Shown here piece by piece: positions 34,226-45,529 of a DNA stretch of 64,000 bases. The notes beneath the pieces were generated by a model that was given only the letters and a program-made list of their open reading frames with translations, was not told the origin of the DNA and searched no databases. The stretch covers positions 256,823-320,822 of the forward strand of contig NW_019091489.1 of the NCBI RefSeq assembly GCF_001949145.1, written 5' to 3'. Numbering within the stretch: position 1 is the first letter of the stretch; each line of letters opens with the position of its first letter. Both the position numbers and the translations under genes were made by a program. The DNA is from Acanthaster planci (lineage: Eukaryota; Echinodermata; Asteroidea; Valvatida; Acanthasteridae).

Positions 34226-34738
34226 TGGCCTGTCTGAGTCAAGTGAAGCAGCGGGTACCGCGAACTATTAACAGAGAGCAATGCGATCAAGACACAAACT
34301 GCAATGTGGACATATGGAAACATGTCAAATGGAGGTGACGCTGATAACGAGACTCATGTAAACCAGATGACTTGTTACACGACACCAAACACAACTCTAC
34401 AGCTGCACGTTGAAACAATAATGTTTGTTTGCAAGATTTATGCAAGATAATTCAATGCACAAAACTTGCCCTCTTTTCTAAGTACATGCACGTGTATATA
34501 TTTTGTGTGTTCCTGAATTTAATTTGAGGTTGTATTGGATGTACAAGTTGAAGCATGTTTCCACAAAATTTCCTGTTGCAGCAGGTTTATTACCTGCCCT
34601 TCTAGGTGTATCACACATGCTTACCACATGGTATACAGACATTGTTAACCGTTTTCCCACCTGACTAGTTAGCATTGTGCATGGTGGTGTGAATTGTTTT
34701 CCCCCACAGAAATGTGGATGAGGTCTGTATATACCCAA

Positions 34739-34908
34739 CAAGATATGGGACGGAGGGGAACCCCCCCTTACCTGTCCAATCCCTATACACACTCTACACT
34801 ATTGTTACCTAACACATTCCCCAAGAAGTCTGTACAGAATTCCTGAGATTCTGATCAAACAATGACCAACACAAAAGGGGGGTAGGGTGCTCTCTGTCCC
34901 GTATCGTG
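34739..34908. mobile_element. 170-bp MITE, copy 2, next to DIRS copy C
   Basis: The ends are CAAGATATGGGACGGA and the diverged CTGTCCCGTATCGTG. The interior is the reverse complement of the copy at 13795-13964, sharing CCTGTCCAATCCCTATACAC and GTTACCTAACACATTCC. It separates sequence resembling the outer flank of a DIRS terminal repeat (34690-34738) from the repeat itself. Confidence 0.85.
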
Positions 34909-35080
34909 CTTCATAAGGAGGTCTGCCATTGAATACCCACCCCAAACAGTTGCTACATATACAAATTCCTTTGCATCTGATTCAATTCACTAAAACTTCT
35001 GATAAGCCTTACGTAGAATGCCCTCTTGTCCCATGATGCATAGTGGTATAGCCACAATATTCATCCTTTTCCAATAATAA

Positions 35081-35583
35081 CCACTTCATGCCGGACGCAT
35101 TATGAATGTTGATGATGCTGGGACAGGATAATTTGTCTGGTTTCTACTCTAATCTGACAGACAACATCTATTGATGCTTGAGTATTTTAGCCAGGCCTGC
35201 TGCCTCGTAAAAAGAGCCCAAATTGTGCAGTGTTATATAACTTTCTTTTGTTCATGAACCTGGCACAGTGCACTGCTGACCTCTTTTCAATAGGGACCAG
35301 CTAAGCGTGCATGGGTACTGTGTGGCTCATCACTGCAGTGACGGAGCACTTTTGTCCCCGGTGGTAATCTGCATGTATTAAATCCCCCAAACCACGTTTC
35401 AAAACATGGCTGGATTATCTCCACTATTGAGTGAAAAAATGTTGGTAATGCCCAGCAGCCTTGCCTTTTGTTACTAGTATGGTCTTTTGTTATAAGGCCC
35501 AGTTCCCTTTGTCTGATTTTGGAGACCACGCCCACACATATAAAGAATATGGTTCACATTCCAGCAACCCCGGTGGCAAGTGG
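35081..35583. mobile_element. TTAA-target element copy 1 (piggyBac-like MITE)
   Basis: It begins ATAA|CCACTTCATGCCGGA and ends GGTGGCAAGTGG|TTAA. The inside shares CAGCCAGGCCTGCTGCC, GAACCTGGCACAGTGCACTG and TTGTCCCCGGTGGTAAT with the copies at 51.6 and 61.2 kb. Confidence 0.8.
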
Positions 35584-35587
35584 TTAA

Positions 35588-35910
35588 ACACATTCTGCCG
35601 GGTGCTTTAAAAATGCAGTGCACACATACGGGCAATTTCAAGATCTTCAGTTTTCAAAATTCTTTGAAAATTCGTCAGTTCATTTAATAGACATTTACAC
35701 CTACACAAATGACTATTTGGTGGCTACTCTAAGCTGACAGGTAACCTTCATCAACTCCTGAATATTTCAGCCAGGCCTGCTGCCCTGTAAAGAGAGCCAC
35801 TCACATTTCGTCCCCAGTAAATGCGAGTGGCGTCTTTTCAAACATGGCTGAATTAGCATGCAGCTGTGCTGTGTCGCTCATCAATGGGGCCCTGGAGCAC
35901 TTTTGACTTG
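35588..35910. mobile_element. TTAA-target element copy 2, truncated
   Basis: It starts immediately after the TTAA that ends copy 1, with ACACATTCTGCCGGGTGCTT. It shares CTGACAGGTAACCTTCAT and TTTCAGCCAGGCCTGCTGCC with the family and fades after GGAGCACTTTTGAC near 35905. Confidence 0.7.
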
Positions 35911-35984
35911 ACTTTTGACTTGACCATTTCCAATAGCAGTGTCCGCAGTGCTAATCCATGGGAGCATTATGCCCAAAAGAGTGG

Positions 35985-37150
35985 TGGTATACCAGAGCTG
36001 CCAAGTTCTTTTGGAGCATTTCAGTAATCTCAACTCTAAAAATCAGTAATTTTCAGAGGAAATCAGTAATTTCGTTCGCAGAGCCAATTGGCGACGAAAA
36101 TACTATTTTTATTTGATGCGCAACAACACAGCATGTTTACATTGTACATGTAGTATGAGAGTTTTCAGTATGTGGAAAGTGCATGTAGCACGTTTTAATT
36201 TTGAATTACATTTGCTTTGCATGCCAAATTATAAATCAAATGTACAGCATTTGATGATGTGTGTACTTCCACAGGGCATCTGCAGCATAAGCATAGAAAC
36301 CAATGTTCGCAATACAGGTTATCCACATTTTTATTACAACATGTGTATACCGGTACATGCTCGGTAAGAAACTGCACCATCAACACCTCAGCTCGAATGG
36401 TACCATTGTCTTTAGGGCGGATGAATGTTGCTATGTCCTGATTCCTTTACCAATCATCCTCACCTGCCTGAATTTTCACTGACTTGTCATGTACTTTGAC
36501 ATCATTTGATCCCCCATGTCCAATCGAGAAATCGCTGGAGCACAGCGTACATCGCGCAAATTTTCACCCTTTGAAGATGCCGTGATATATGGCCATTTCT
36601 TGTGGTATTATTCTCTACACGTCTGCAGCTTTTTCATATGTTTAGCCTTAGAAGCCATTTCTTTTCCAAGAAACGATGAAGTCTGTGCGATCATAGAAAT
36701 ATCCGAGCGAGTACGGTGGCGTGGTGTTGTCATGCACGGCGCGTCACACGCATGCCGTGATTGTTGCAGAAATGGGTATCACACCAATTTGGACCAAAAA
36801 TAGCTCGGACCCATACCAACTCCAACACCAATGTGCACACACAATACTGCACTATGCCTTGCAATGCCGAGTTGTCCGTGCATTCGAGTTGTGTTATTGG
36901 TTGATGTTTCCCATGTCGAGTTGTCCCATGTAAAAACAGCGTTTTTTATGCGAGTGTGTGTCGTCGGGCACCAGCGCGCCACAGGTAGTCCTACGTATGT
37001 TTCACTGGTTACCGTATCATACAATGTACATGTATATGTACAATGTACATGTAACCGTGTGGCGTAAACAAAATGTCCGGATCGCTGCGGAGTCGGTCTT
37101 GACACGTTTCACCGCCGCACGTGCACGCAAGCGCAGGACACTGCATACGG
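35985..37150. other. Unclassified, CpG-richer block in DIRS copy C
   Basis: ACCAGAGCTGCCAAGTTCTT at 35991 resembles a hAT-type terminus, and AATCAGTAAT recurs three times shortly after. From 36500 to 37150 the sequence has more CG dinucleotides than its surroundings and a TGTACATGTA-rich palindromic stretch at 37024-37054. No gene is supported. Confidence 0.35.
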
Positions 37151-37249
37151 TCTGAGAGTGGGCCGAGTCAAGTATCAACCGAACCATTTTGCATGGTTTG
37201 TGCATGATCGCCAGAAGATTTCCGTAATCACAATCAATTTCCATACCAA

Positions 37250-38907
37250 TTATGGAAAATCCCTACCACTTGGCAGCTCTGACGGATGGATTACCTTCGA
37301 AAAATGCAAGCCGAAAAATGATGGCAATTCCCAGCAGCAGGTCTTTTGTTCCGAGATGAGAAGTCTGGTCAGACGCGGGAACCATGGCTGGTGTGGCCAG
37401 AAGGGGGTGATGAGGAGGACACGACAGCTTTCCCATTCCACCTTGGAGAGAACTGCTGGTATTAGGAATAATGGAGGGAAAGTGTAGTCCAACATCCCTT
37501 CCCAGCTGATTTGAAGAGCATTCATTTCCCAGGCTTGCGGGTGGTAAAATCTGGTGCATAACATTGGCAGTTGGGCATTCTCAGCTGAGGCAAAAAGATC
37601 AATGTTCAGTTTCTCTACTTCGGTGAAGATCTGTTAAACTATACCGGTCTGCAGAGTCCACTCTGTGGGACGTACCTTTCCCCAAAAGAGAGCATCTGCG
37701 ATGGATTTGTCAACACCAGGAATGTGGGTCATCTGAAGGTCGATGCCATAAACCTGGGCCCAAAGGAATAACTGACTGGTCAGGAGGCATAGGGGGGAGA
37801 ATGCGTGCCTCCTTGGCAATTGATGTATGACACTACTGTGGACTTGTCCGAGGGAATGAAGACTTGTTTGCCTATGATGCTCAGGCAGAAAGTTTCAGTG
37901 CATTGAATACGGCCTCAATTTCCAGTATATTGATGTGACTCCCTTAGAGCTGGAGGTCCCATGTTCCTGATGCTTTAAGCGGCAGTTGGGAGGCTCCCCC
38001 GCTCAGATGAAAAGCATCCAAGGTTATAGTTATTTCCAGGTTCACATTGGGGAAGGGAACTCTGAGAGAGAGGTGTCTCTCACGAACCACCACTGGAGAT
38101 GAGGGCGGATGAAGTCCGAGATTGGGACCTTGAGATTGATTGAGTCCCATTTTGGCCTGTAGAGAGCTAAAAAATGAAGTTGTAGTGGAAGCATGAGCAA
38201 CCTGCAGAGGGGAATGAGATCCACTATGCCGGCCATCAAGCCCAGGAGATTGAGCCAGTCGCAGGTCGGAGCCCACTTCTTGGTAGAAAGACTTTCACGC
38301 AGTCGAGAAGGTTGTCGATGCATTAGGTCATAGGTAAGATTATACCCTGTTGATGGTCAATAGATGCCCCTAGATATGTTGGGTATTGCATTGGGGTGAG
38401 ATTCAACTTCTTGCAGTTGATAATGAAGCCCAGTCAATTTGTGATGTCGCAGGTAAGGTGGGTAGAAACCTGTTTCATTGAATGATCTGCAAATGAAGCA
38501 TAGATATTCGTAGCTTCATGGGTGAATTGGGATGTGAGGGTACGCATCTTTCAAGTCTGTGGAAGAGGCCCAACATGGAATCTGCAGAGATTGGGTGACC
38601 ATCCGAAGGCCAGGTTTCCATGCGAAATTTCCTTTGGCGTGTAAAGCAGTTCAGAGATTTGAGGTTGACAATAGGTTCCCAGCTGTTGAGTTCCTTCTTT
38701 GGAGTGAGGGGGAACGTTGAAATGAAGCCCCTGTTCACTTGAGATTTGGGAACCGGTTGTTTCTGAAGGAGAGAGTCTATCTCGGACTCCAGTGTCTGTC
38801 GTTTGCTTCTGTCGGTAGGAACTGAAGTCGGACAGAGGATAGGTACAGGCAGAGGGCGTTCGTGTGAATTCGAGGGTGTATCCATAACGAATGGTCACGA
38901 GCACCAA
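37250..38907 (-). pseudogene. DIRS copy C RT and RNase H remnant
   Basis: In minus-strand order: EIDSLLQKQPVPKSQVNRGF, then TPKKELNSWEPIVNLKSLNC (RT fingers, with RPI changed to EPI); QVYGIDLQMTHIPGVDKSIA then DALFWGKVRPTEWTLQ (RNase H end); and NALQISWEGMLDYTFPPLFL then LSKVEWESCRVLLITPFWPH (connection region). The YxDD catalytic motif is not visible. Several frameshifts are present. Gag-like sequence follows upstream to about 39.4 kb. Confidence 0.85.
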
Positions 38908-39411
38908 GCTGTCCAGTGTGACTTTCTCCCAAGACCCTGCGAAGAGTTGAAGTCACCCGCCGATGGGTCTGGGATCAGCAGTCGGCAGAAGGTCTGAATA
39001 GTTAGCAATGTGACTCGGTAGTTCTTCCCTTGAAGCTCCTCTGGGGTGGTTTTTGTACCTCCAGAAAAGGGATGGACAGCCGCAATTTGTCTGGTAACTG
39101 GGTTAACGAAAGGGGCGAAAGGAACCAGAATTGCCCTGATGCAGAGGTCTAAAGGGTAGAGCCCAGAGGTCATCAGGACGGGATTTGCGAGGAACCGCCA
39201 GCGGTGGAGGTTCACGTAAGCTAAGTTTATGTGTTGTGTCGTTGCTTTTAACTCCCGACTCTATCATCTCCATGAACTTCTCTGCGAAAAGGTCTTTGCC
39301 TTAGGCGCCTTCCCCAAATTGCGTTCCAGGACATGGACATTTTGCGGAATCAAGGAGAGCACGCTAATTCCTGCTAAACAACTCCCAACAATTCCACTGT
39401 CACCAAGTTGA
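38895..39411 (-). pseudogene. DIRS copy C gag-like remnant
   Basis: Sequence upstream of RT is partly alike at the DNA level to the 3.8-4.3 kb part of copy A. No intact frame or known motif is present. The call is by position and similarity to copy A. Confidence 0.45.
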
Positions 39412-40472
39412 CCCTATGTATCACTTGGTTACTACCTAGCCTACATGTAGGGTCAATGTTCTATAGAATGCACACACATGAGAACAGAGAAACATCACCA
39501 AAACAAGAAAATACACACATTAACTTAGAAATATTGACATGTACATTTATTACATTACATTACGGTTTGATCAGAACATCATTAAGGTGTGGAAGTGAAA
39601 TGGAAACTCGATAAACTCAAAGATGTCAAAAAGGTCCGCTTAGAATCCCACCGAGGGAAAAAAAGGACGAAGATGGTGGCCATTCCACTATGCATCGTGG
39701 GACTAGAGGGCACACAACGGTTGATCAGAAGTTTTAGCGAATTGAATCAGATGCAAAGGAATTTGCATATTTAGCGACTGTTTGGGGTAGATTGAAAGCA
39801 GAAGACTTCAGAATTCTCGACTGTCTTTTTACATGAAGGCAAATTTGTATCACTTCTAGTGGCAATGTTGGTATCTTTAATCCCCATTTAATCAGCACAA
39901 AAATTGACTACCCCCATAAAAAACTTTCCGACCAACCAACCCTACCTATTTTTGAGAGGCATATAATCAGAAGCATACCTTTCTATTTTTTTCTGGCCTT
40001 ATGTGGCATGCAAAATTACTACTCAACTTCACCACAGTCTGTCACTGCATGGGTACACATTACTGTTATGGAAAAAGTAGATGCCCAATTGGTGTGTAAA
40101 AAAGACATTGCTAAGTATATTTTCTTCAACACGAAAATGGGTTTCTCATATCTTTCAATTTTGTTTTCCTTGGTTATGTTGGATAGAGTTGGCAAAATAT
40201 TTTTTGGGGATCCGCTACATGTAGGAGCCAGGGTAAGTTGGACATAAGATGAAAAAAAATGCCCTTTTAGTACTATCATACCTTCCAACACGCTAACCCA
40301 CTTTGGAATCAGTTGGGAATCTGGGATGGATTTCTTATATATTTTCAAATACATGAGCCAGTAGAGTTGAACCAACTTAAATCAAGAAAGAAGAGACTTG
40401 AATGTTTGCATAGTGGAGATAGACTAAAGAGAGGGCTTGCAGTAACATCATATGGATAAATCTGTTATAGAT

Positions 40473-40616
40473 GAGGTATGGTTCTGATAGGAACTATTGA
40501 GTGCGAACTCCACATTTCGACCAGTGTGCTCTGGTCATCCTCAGGAGTGGAGGACCAGAGCACAATGGTCAAAACGTCAAGTTTACACTCAACGGTTCTT
40601 ATCAGAACCATACCTC
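40473..40616. repeat. Foldback pair of Penelope-type hammerhead-like motifs
   Basis: The 144-base block is a long imperfect palindrome beginning GAGGTATGGTTCTGATAGGA and ending with its complement CATACCTC. On the minus strand it has CTGAGGA (40544-40538), stem GACCAG/CTGGTC (40519-40536) and GAAAT (40518-40514), with flanks ACTC/GAGT that can pair as stem I. On the plus strand a poorer version reads GGAGGACCAGAGCACAATGG followed by TCAAAACGTC. The head-to-head layout and shared GGTTCTGA-AGAACC edge link it to the motif at 5.8 kb. Confidence 0.68.
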
Positions 40617-41006
40617 TTCCAAAAGAGATCTATCCACATGGTGTTACCGATGTTACCGGTGTTAGCCCTGTCTTTAGTGACTTTAAGAATTAATCTAAAT
40701 AAACTTTCTTCTTCTATTGTTTCATTTGATGAGTGTAAAAACTAAATCAGACTACAAATTTTCCAATGATTTCTAGCCGTTATATTCATATGAGTTATAT
40801 TTTATTTTTCATGTCTTTAAATGTGTATGACTGAAAATGGTTCTGTAATAATTTTCCCTATACTCTGAAGGCTGCAACATTTTCTGAATACTCAACTCAG
40901 AATTTTGAGCAACCTTTTTGGATGTACAGTAACAAAGTATTTAATATTTAGTACACTCGGCTTTTCCAGAAAGCATAAAGGATACCATAGACACTCAGAC
41001 ACATTC
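40617..41006. other. CEP104 intron, nothing recognised
   Basis: TGTTACCGATGTTACCGGTGTTA at 40642-40664 is a short tandem duplication. Nothing else stands out. Confidence 0.4.
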
Positions 41007-41010
41007 TTAA

Positions 41011-41580
41011 CCACTTCCCGCCGGGCGACCTGTTTTGAGTACATAGGCTTTATACATGAAGCTGGGGAGCCTGAAACTGGGACAAAAGAACTGGGCCTTG
41101 TAACAAAAGACCATGCTTGGCACAAAAGACTGAGCTGCTGAGCATTACCAACATTTGTTCACTCTCAATTGTGGAGATAATCCAGCCTTGTTCTAAAACA
41201 GTATACCACAGTTTGGGAATTACCACCGGGGACAAAAGCGCTCCACCACTGGGGTGATGAGCCACACAGCACCGCTGCATGCTAATCTGGCCCTAATTGA
41301 AAAGAGGTCAGCAGTGCACTGTTCTGGTTTTGGGAACAAAAGAATCTTACATAACACCACACAATTTGGGCTCCTTTTACAAGGCAGCAGGCCTGGCTGA
41401 AAAACTCAGGCGTCAATGAATTAAGGCTACCTGTCAGTTTAGAGTAGTGCCCAAAGAGTCCTTCCTTGTGTTTAAACGTCCGTGAAATGACAAATTTTTG
41501 AAGAATTTTGAAAACTGACAATCTTGAAAATGACCCGTATGTGTGGAATGCATTTTTTCAAAGCACCCAGCAGCAAGTGA
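41011..41580. mobile_element. TTAA-target element copy 3 (reverse orientation)
   Basis: Bounded by TTAA at 41007-41010 and 41581-41584. It begins CCACTTCCCGCCGGGCGACC and carries GGACAAAAGAACTGGGCCTT and CCTGAAACTGGG, the reverse complement of the end of the 61.2 kb copy. It lies 110 bases from the CEP104 exon at 41698. Confidence 0.82.
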
Positions 41581-41697
41581 TTAAAAAGACCGAAAGAATA
41601 AAAGTACCGTATATTCAAATAAAATGATGTTCCAATGCTGTAACAAAAAACCTTGACTACTCTTTACTTTTAAGTGCTCAGAATGCTTCTTACATAC

Positions 41698-41888
41698 CTG
41701 TTTTTTTCAATGCCCAAGTCTTTTAAAAGTTTCTCCACAATTTCCACCCTTGTTACTGCTATCTTTGCTTGAGTTGTTCCTTTGAATGGAGCAACAAAAT
41801 GGTGAGGCACACTGTGTAAAGGACGGACTTCCTTGTACGATGCCAGTTCACGTATGAAGTCAATGTCTGCTGCTTTCAGTCGAGCATT
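41698..41888 (-). CDS. CEP104: CEP104 exon, TOG domain part 3
   Basis: The exon is 191 bases: 63 codons plus two bases of a split Ser codon. The acceptor is TTTGTAG|AAT and the donor ACAG|GTATGT. The peptide begins NARLKAADIDFIRELASYKE, which aligns with SARLRVTAANFIQEMALFKE in human CEP104, and ends VEKLLKDLGIEKN, aligning with LARLLKDLGTGSS. This is the HEAT-like helical core of TOG. No long ATG-initiated ORF marks it. The donor's phase-2 codon is completed by the first base of the exon at 30461, across an 11.2 kb intron that carries most of the nested transposons. Confidence 0.96.
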
Positions 41889-42265
41889 CTACAAACCATA
41901 ATTTTTAAAATACAAAGAAACAGAATGAAAAAGAAATTCTTCCGAGAAATTACAAGTCCATGTCAACTATTCAATGTAAACCCCATCCCTGATTCTCAGT
42001 TAGTTGTGACTGGAATGGGTTTGGATCTAATGCAACTCTTTTTTTTGTAATCAGAGTGAAAAAAAACACTGGGGTATAAAGAGTAAAAGAAAAGGGAGCT
42101 TTTGGGAGTTTTTGTCATAATTATAATTCAAAAAATTAAAAATAGAACAAAATTGCTTTTAAGTTTTTGCTGTACGTCTCAATAGTTTGGGAGTGTTATT
42201 TCCAAGTCTGAAAAAAAAATCAAGAAAAACTGGCAACCCCATGTACATATTCAAGTTTTAATTAA

Positions 42266-42775
42266 CCACTTACTGCACGGGGACCTGTTTTCGAGCACCT
42301 ACCGGTAGGCTTTATACATGAAGCCAAGGAGCCCGAAACCGGGACAAAAGAGCTGGGCATTGTAACAAAGGACCGTGCTCAGCACAAAAGACTGAGCTGC
42401 TGCGAATTGCCAACATTTTTTCAGTTGTCAATATCGGAGGAAATCGGATTACCACTGGGGAAAAAAGCTCTCCAGCGATGCGCGATACAATACCGCTGCA
42501 CGCTAATCTGGCCCCTATTCAAAAGACACCAGCAGTGCACTGTGCCGGTTTCAGGAACAAAAGAAACTTACATAACAAGGCTGCAGGCCTCGCTGAAATT
42601 TTCAGAAGTCAATGTAGGTACCTGTCAGCTTAGAGTAGCCATCAAAGAGTCATTTGTGTGGGTGTAAACATTCGTTAAATGAAATGGTGAATTTTAGAAG
42701 AATTTTGAAAACTGAAAACTTGAAACTCGCCAGTATGTGTGCACTGCATTTTTATAAGCACCCGGCAGCATGTGG
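42266..42775. mobile_element. TTAA-target element copy 4 (reverse orientation)
   Basis: Bounded by TTAA at 42262-42265 and 42776-42779; starts CCACTTACTGCACGGGGACC and ends CACCCGGCAGCATGTGG. It shares TTTATACATGAAGCC, ACAAAAGACTGAGCTGCTG and AAAGAGTCATTTGTGTG with copy 3. Confidence 0.85.
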
Positions 42776-42779
42776 TTAA

Positions 42780-43738
42780 AGCAAATTTGTTGACACCCTC
42801 AGTCCTGCTTGACGAATGTTGGACTATTTGCATGCCTGCCAACATTGAGGTCAGAAATTGGAACGTCTATTTTACGAGGCCATTGCAAAACAAGCAGCTG
42901 TTCAAGAGAAGCTACATGTATATACATGCACACATCCAAGTTTGTGCAACAACTGCATTTTGACAAAGGAAATAGCACACTCTTTTTTCTGCAAAGAGTG
43001 CCCTCTTTTGGGAAGATTTTTGCATTTATTTTTAATTTATTTATTTATATTTATTTATTTTGCAAAATTAAGTTTATCATTTGAATCTCTTGTATTTATT
43101 GCAGCTGTCAAATGAAATGACGTAGATTGAGAGCTATCTTTTAGATTGTTGTGGGTCCAACAAAGTATAATGCTTTTAACACAAAAGTGCTAATGTAACT
43201 TAGATACAGTGATGTTTGAAACTTCTGTTTAGTGTAACTCGTGCTGTCACTGTATAAGTTGTTGAAAGTAAAACAACCCATCTTGAATATCTGGGTTAAC
43301 GTAATTAATAGCCAAAATAAGTAAAGAGAATAGAATAAGAGTGTAAAATGCATGTGTGTACAGAGAAAGTTGCACCAAACAGGTTGCAGTTTCTGCCACA
43401 ATTTCATATAATACATTAAGTCTAATGATGTATACATCTCCCATGTTTTATTCTAAACAAACTTACCTTGCATCCTAACTAAAGTTGTGGAATGACCGTA
43501 TCTCAATCATGTTTTATTTAAGGTTATGTTCAAGAACACATTGGCAAGTTTATCACCCCAATTTTAGAGGGCAAATGGTTCCTGTATATTTGTCTGCCAA
43601 AGATCTTGCAGATGAATTACAAAACAAACCAAAACCACGAGCCCAAGCTCAAGCCTAGCCAAGCCGTTTGAATTGAGGAAACCTTCAGCAATCAAGCAGT
43701 CAATATGGCTACAAACAGCAACAAATAATGTTCATTAC
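42780..43738. other. CEP104 intron with a TTTA microsatellite
   Basis: A TTTATTTATTTATATTTATT run sits at 43026-43060. Otherwise the stretch is AT-rich and featureless. Confidence 0.45.
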
Positions 43739-43873
43739 CGTATCTCCTATTCTTGTCATCAGCTCTGGCACAACAACTTCTAGTGAATGGCTGGTGTCTG
43801 CTTTGTTAAGTTTGTGCTTTGGAATCCAGTCTTCATAAAGTGACCTCACTAGACTAAGTGCAGACATAAATAC
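43739..43873 (-). CDS. CEP104: CEP104 exon, TOG domain part 2
   Basis: The exon has 45 codons, phase 0 at both ends. The acceptor is ATTCCAG|GTA; the donor is ACG|GTAATG. The key motif EDWIPKHKLNKAD aligns with TQYIPKHKLSKLE of the human protein, and the end PELMTRIGDT aligns with PVLLTRTGDS. No ATG-initiated stretch here exceeds 60 codons in the right frame, so an ORF scan alone would miss it. It was found by reading for the IPKHKL motif and confirmed by splice phase. The following intron is 1.85 kb and contains a TTAA-target element. Confidence 0.95.
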
Positions 43874-45520
43874 CTGGAATCAAAAAACAAGAAATAGCAG
43901 TAATTATGTTCTGCAAAATATACCCAATGAAAGCACAGGATTGTCTGTCACCCCAAAAGGTGCTCACTTTATAAATGTAAAATGAGATACAATACTAAGT
44001 CACAGATTTCCTTATTGAAAAAAGTACTGGTATGTCATCGCAAAGAAAAAAGATTTTATTAGTGCACTAAGCTTCACCAAAGATGTCCATTATTTTTCAC
44101 TGACGGCTTTAATACAACCAGTTACTGGAGAAATGCAGGAACCAGAACAGGTCATTGGTATATTGGTGCTTTGAATGTTTACAAATTTTTTGGTGTAATA
44201 CAAAAAAAATTGTTACCCAGTACACATCTTCTTCAGTGCATAGATACATGATGGCATTGACAAACTTGTCCGGTAGAGTAGCTGTATGGAATTTATGCAC
44301 CCCAAATCCCCTGCCCATCCATAAATGAGGCAGCCCTTCTCAGTATTTCAGTGACTGCATCAAACATTTTGGCTAACATTGCTGCCTCACACGCTAAAAA
44401 AAAGCCGAATAAATGTAAGAGCAATGGCAAGACCAAACTTAATTTGTTTCTATTCTACATTTCAATTGAAAAGTACTGCACATCGTGTCCATCCTTTTCC
44501 ATGTTGCTGGCTACAATCAAGCAGCTAAATGAAATGCAGCATGCAGTGCTGTTTACATTGGTTCCTGCTGCCAAAAAGGTCTGAAATGATGATGACAGGG
44601 TCAGGAGCCAGTCTAAAGCTCTGGATACATGATGACATAATATGTCAGAATCTTAAAGAAGTCTGGAAGGCCTGCAAATGTCACTTGACAGTTTTAGGAC
44701 ATGATTGAGTAGATTGATCAAATATTTAAATGAAGATTTCTGTCAATCAAATTACAAACCTGATATCTCAATCTGTGCTTTTATTTTCTGTTTCCACACA
44801 GATCAAACCACTGGTTTTTTTTGTACAAACCATTTCTGTGCTCCTCAATTTTAATAAAGGTGGATTTTCCCTGACAGCAATGTATATTCATAACACTATA
44901 TGCTTAATTTTTGTACGAACGCTTGCAAAAAAATCTGAAGGTTACTGGGGTGGTACTTCGACTTATGACCTCTTGCTTAATATGGAGGAGTTGGCTGAAC
45001 AGCTGCATAAACTGTGCCAATTTGGATCTGCTGGATTTTGGGAGGCCAGCATTGACAACGGTATCAAAGCGAAGCGCTGTTCGAGCAATACAGAAAAAAG
45101 TAAAATCGGCTGCAAAGTGTGGTTTATCTCGACTTCATTCAACAACAATAACTTAGAAGGTTGCAACAGATTCGTCGGTGAACTGGAGTACTTGCTGAGG
45201 AATACCTATGACTGCTACACCTCTCTTGTACCCGTCTATTCTTTTCTACAATAAGTCTGATGAACTATTCATGAGGCAGGGTTTATACAGTCGGAAACAA
45301 GGTGTAGTTACAGTTAGAAAACTTCAAAAACCTCTTAGTCATACATCTTGGTTTCATTCTCACAAATGACAATGAACAAATAATATCTCAAAACAATGAT
45401 GCTGTAAATTAACGAGAAACTCTCATTACTGAATGACAGTGCAACTTGAGAAAGCATAAGGTCTTTGAAGAAGCCTACAAGTATTTACTGTTTTTTTCTA
45501 ATTTCCAGTTTTCAGTTTGT
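43874..45520. other. CEP104 intron, one unexplained open stretch
   Basis: A plus-strand stretch at 44730-45254 stays open for 174 codons, but its composition shifts midway and I recognise no domain. A second frame (44911-45156) is also open. It may be a repeat or retrocopy fragment. Confidence 0.3.
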
Positions 45521-45529
45521 AGTTTAGTT

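Larger units (their letters stand above)
34936..39791 (-). mobile_element. DIRS-type retrotransposon, copy C, with nested insertions
   Basis: The left terminal repeat (34936-35060) and the reverse complement of the right (39661-39791) share CTACCCCAAACAGT-type ends, AATTCCTTTGCATCTGATTC and CATGATGCATAGTGG-type sequence. Within lie gag-like, RT and RNase H remnants (39.3-37.2 kb, minus strand). The recombinase end is replaced by other sequence: two TTAA-target elements (35081-35583, 35588-35910) and a CpG-richer stretch to 37150. Confidence 0.82.

Noticed and set aside
39589-39774. Small plus-strand gene (61 codons)
   Set aside because: It overlaps the right terminal repeat of DIRS copy C and reads its antisense.
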